From positions 1 to 6,423 of the forward strand of contig JAEWZA010000236.1 in assembly GCA_023395575.1 (NCBI GenBank): a stretch of 6,423 bases of DNA, in the 5' to 3' direction. The position numbers and the translations under genes were made by a program. Position 1 is the first letter of the stretch; each line of letters begins with the position of its first letter. Source of the stretch: Bacillota bacterium. GTDB lineage: Bacteria > Bacillota > Clostridia > Acetivibrionales > DSM-1351. This document shows, piece after piece, positions 4,797 through 6,423 of the stretch. The notes under the pieces are model-generated. The model ran no database searches. It saw nothing but the letters and a program-made list of their open reading frames with translations, and was not told where the DNA came from.

Positions 4797-6098
4797 TTAC
4801 TCATTCAAAAAAGCTTTTACTCTTTCGTCAATAGCCTGTGCAGTTTGCTCTGCGGTTTTATTGCCACTAACAAAATCCGGAAGCTCAGCCTTTATTATCT
4901 CATCAATGCTTCCATCACCAAGAGTACTACTGCCGATTTTTTCAAATATACTTAAAATAGAAGTTTTTGCTTCATTTCTAGACTTAAAAATCTTATTGTG
5001 ATCTTCAAGTACAGAATTCATTACAGGAGCATTTAAAACTTCATCATCTTGCATGGTTTTTGACAGCATTATCTTTATATAATCAAACGCTTCTTCCTTA
5101 TACTTACATTTCGAGGTTATTGCTACAATATTTGTTGTAAATGCATTTATACTATTATTTCCATCATAAGTAGGGTAAGGTATGTATTCAGCATCCTGAT
5201 TAAATATTTTAACACCTCCTGTAGTATTTTTTATTATACCTGTATAATTTTCTGTGTGAAGTAAACTTAATTTTAATCTTTCTTCATTAGTAAGTACTTG
5301 ATTTTCTTCTTCAAATGGACACACATACGGAAGAAGCTCTTTATATGTCTGCAATAACTTTATAAATCTCTCAGAATTAAAGCTTGAAGTTTTGTTGTTA
5401 TAATCTACATAAGAGTTTTTATCTGAATATGCCAAATCAAAGAAATTAAATTTAGAATCCAAGAAATATTTACTTTTACCATTTCCGATTGCAGAGTATT
5501 CTTTAGCAACCTTTAACAGATCATCCCACGTCCATTTAGTTGTATCTAATTTATAGTCTCCCAATACTTCTTTATACGTATAGAAATAGCTAAAACTATA
5601 ATCTACAGGGATAAAATATCTTTTTCCGTTATAAACACCAGAATTCATAATATTCTCATTATAATTTTCAATTTTGAACTCAATATCCTTATATATTAAT
5701 GGATTTAAATCGCACAGCAGCTCGTCTTGCATCAGCTTGTAGTTATTTGGTAAGCCCCAAGTAGGAAGAGCTATAATGTCTGCTCCTTGACCAGCAGCAA
5801 GTTCGGCCTGAAATGTTTCCTGAAAGGAATCAAAACCATCTACTGTTAATACTTTTTCTTTAACCTTTATGTCGCCATGAATACGATTAAAATTTTGTAA
5901 AATTGCAAAATAATAAGTTTCTAGCGGCGCAAAGTAACAAATACTAAGAGTCTTCTCATCATTGTCAGAGGCACTTGAAGTACTTTCAGCAGTATCACCT
6001 TTTACGTCTTTTGAAGCTTTGTCATCAGAACAACCTGTACCCAAAATAGTTACTGACATAATCACTATCAAGATTAAACTAACCCACTTCTTAAACAT
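4797..6098 (-). CDS. Extracellular solute-binding lipoprotein of an ABC importer (family 1, probably carbohydrate)
   Basis: From the ATG at 6098 this is a 433-residue exported lipoprotein. Lys-3/4 are followed by a hydrophobic stretch (about 6-19) and Cys-23 in the context ILGTGCSDD. The lipobox is slightly atypical because Gly, not Leu, is at -3. A Ser/Thr/Asp/Lys-rich linker (about 24-48) leads to the two-lobed binding domain (about 49-433). Within it FQETFQAELAAGQGADIIALP and the late NAFTTNIVAITSKCKYKEEAFDYIKIML stretch are typical of family 1 binding proteins (MalE/UgpB-like). Such proteins capture a ligand outside the membrane and hand it to two permeases. AAGGGGG (6109-6115) lies 10 nt before this ATG. 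The frame stays open 17 codons further up (to 6149), but that extension (MDYMICYIICC...) would precede a normal signal peptide and is rejected. No permease or ATPase gene is in the window. The ligand is unknown. Confidence 0.92.
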   Translation of the reverse strand: MFKKWVSLILIVIMSVTILGTGCSDDKASKDVKGDTAESTSSASDNDEKTLSICYFAPLETYYFAILQNFNRIHGDIKVKEKVLTVDGFDSFQETFQAELAAGQGADIIALPTWGLPNNYKLMQDELLCDLNPLIYKDIEFKIENYNENIMNSGVYNGKRYFIPVDYSFSYFYTYKEVLGDYKLDTTKWTWDDLLKVAKEYSAIGNGKSKYFLDSKFNFFDLAYSDKNSYVDYNNKTSSFNSERFIKLLQTYKELLPYVCPFEEENQVLTNEERLKLSLLHTENYTGIIKNTTGGVKIFNQDAEYIPYPTYDGNNSINAFTTNIVAITSKCKYKEEAFDYIKIMLSKTMQDDEVLNAPVMNSVLEDHNKIFKSRNEAKTSILSIFEKIGSSTLGDGSIDEIIKAELPDFVSGNKTAEQTAQAIDERVKAFLNE

Positions 6099-6135
6099 AA
6101 TTACATTTCCCCCTTGGCAACATATAATATAGCAT

Positions 6136-6162
6136 ATCATATAATCCAAAACCTAAAGACAA
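6136..6162 (-). promoter_or_regulatory. Weak candidate promoter for the solute-binding-protein gene
   Basis: On the minus strand, TTGTCT (6157-6162) and TATGAT (6136-6141, five of six matches to the -10 consensus) are 15 nt apart, shorter than the usual 16-18. The leader to the ATG would be about 30 nt. The proximal ATGCAT motif of the phased array begins at the -35 edge. Confidence 0.3.
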
Positions 6163-6236
6163 TGCATAAAAAATCGCCTTATTTATGCATATAAAATAGC
6201 AGTTTAAATGCATTTTATACCTGTAATTATATGCTT
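6162..6236. repeat. Phased ATGCAT motifs, four at an exact 23-bp period, upstream of the solute-binding-protein gene
   Basis: ATGCAT occurs at 6162-6167, 6185-6190 and 6208-6213, and ATGCTT at 6231-6236, each start 23 bp from the last. The first two 23-bp units match at 16 of 23 positions; the others keep mainly the ATGC core. The first two motifs also form a 9-bp inverted repeat (6162-6170 with 6182-6190). The array lies 64-138 bp upstream of the start codon, directly behind the candidate promoter, where an activator or repressor could bind. The rest of the 6099-6380 gap is AT-rich and otherwise featureless apart from the inverted repeat at 6321-6354. Confidence 0.45.
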
Positions 6237-6320
6237 TTAGCCATATTTCGTCAATCACTATTAACCATATGCTACAATTAAATGTAATTAATTCAACTTT
6301 TGTGTCTTAATTTGCCAAAT

Positions 6321-6354
6321 GAGCTCTAACTCGCTATTTATCAAATTAGAGCTC
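6321..6354 (-). terminator. Inverted repeat, possible terminator of the gene entering from the right edge
   Basis: Perfect 9-bp arms (GAGCTCTAA 6321-6329, TTAGAGCTC 6346-6354) enclose a 16-nt loop. The flanks TTTGCCAAA and TTTGCTAAA are related in sequence. On the minus strand only ATTT follows, so a classical U tract is lacking. It sits 26 nt beyond the stop codon of the partial reading frame at the right edge. Confidence 0.4.
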
Positions 6355-6380
6355 TCTTTGCTAAAAGTTATTACTAGGGT

Positions 6381-6423
6381 CTAATCCTTACCCTTCTGTT
6401 TCTTATTGCTATCTGTATTTGAA
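6381..6423 (-). CDS. Possible C-terminal end of a minus-strand gene cut by the window edge
   Basis: One minus-strand frame reads SNTDSNKKQKGKD and then TAG (6381-6383). A charged, polar tail of this kind is common at protein C-termini. The inverted repeat just beyond the stop is consistent with a gene end. Thirteen codons are too few to identify a product, and the reading could be chance. If real, it lies upstream of the solute-binding-protein gene in the same direction, where missing transporter or regulator genes might be. Confidence 0.35.
   Translation of the reverse strand, partial: SNTDSNKKQKGKD

Noticed and set aside
6099..6149. 17-codon N-terminal extension of the solute-binding protein from the ATG at 6149
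   Set aside because: It would place MDYMICYIICC before a standard Lys-Lys plus hydrophobic lipoprotein signal. The ribosome binding site at 6109-6115 fits the ATG at 6098.
6289..6301. ATTCAACTTTT at 6290-6300 as a third end of the palindromic repeat
   Set aside because: Only about 11 bases match the copy 1 terminus, and the internal arm AACTTATCAATGG is absent nearby.
1..6423. CRISPR array, tRNA or rRNA genes
   Set aside because: No regularly spaced identical repeats with unique spacers, no tRNA cloverleaf with the conserved TTCNA loop, and no rRNA-like sequence were seen on either strand.

Overview
The window looks like chromosomal DNA from a low-GC, spore-forming Firmicute, probably a Clostridium/Ruminiclostridium-type clostridium. 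The reasons are AT-rich intergenic DNA, strong AGGAGG-type ribosome binding sites, a LysM-GH18 protein of the spore cortex-lytic SleL/YaaH type, and a clostridial-style lipoprotein solute-binding protein. The organism assignment is inference from composition and protein families.

Layout, left to right. Bases 1-128 are non-coding but rich in short inverted repeats and may be the end of an element that continues off the left edge. A terminator follows (135-158), then an AzgA/PbuG-type NCS2 purine permease on the minus strand (210-1643). Its upstream region holds a dyad and a weak promoter but no recognisable purine riboswitch. Copy 1 of a long palindromic repeat (1875-2291) separates it from a minus-strand gene for a LysM-LysM-GH18 protein (2302-3579). 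A 427-bp divergent intergenic region holds a strong hairpin (3822-3848) and a MerR-like promoter layout. It is followed by a small plus-strand VOC/glyoxalase-fold protein (4017-4370). Copy 2 of the palindromic repeat (4385-4643), in opposite orientation, and a strong terminator (4702-4750) come next. A minus-strand lipoprotein substrate-binding protein of an ABC importer (4797-6098) has four ATGC motifs at an exact 23-bp period upstream of it. The right edge holds an inverted repeat and perhaps the last codons of another minus-strand gene.

The genes do not form an obvious single pathway: purine uptake, spore cortex lysis, a small VOC protein, and probable carbohydrate uptake. No permease or ATPase accompanies the solute-binding protein inside the window.

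The most unusual content is the pair of non-coding palindromic elements. They share terminal arms, a 31-bp identical core and a variable number of internal stem-loop modules. They face each other across the GH18/VOC segment. Each begins 10-14 bp after a stop codon, and each is read in the same sense by the gene in front of it. I do not recognise this repeat as a named family.
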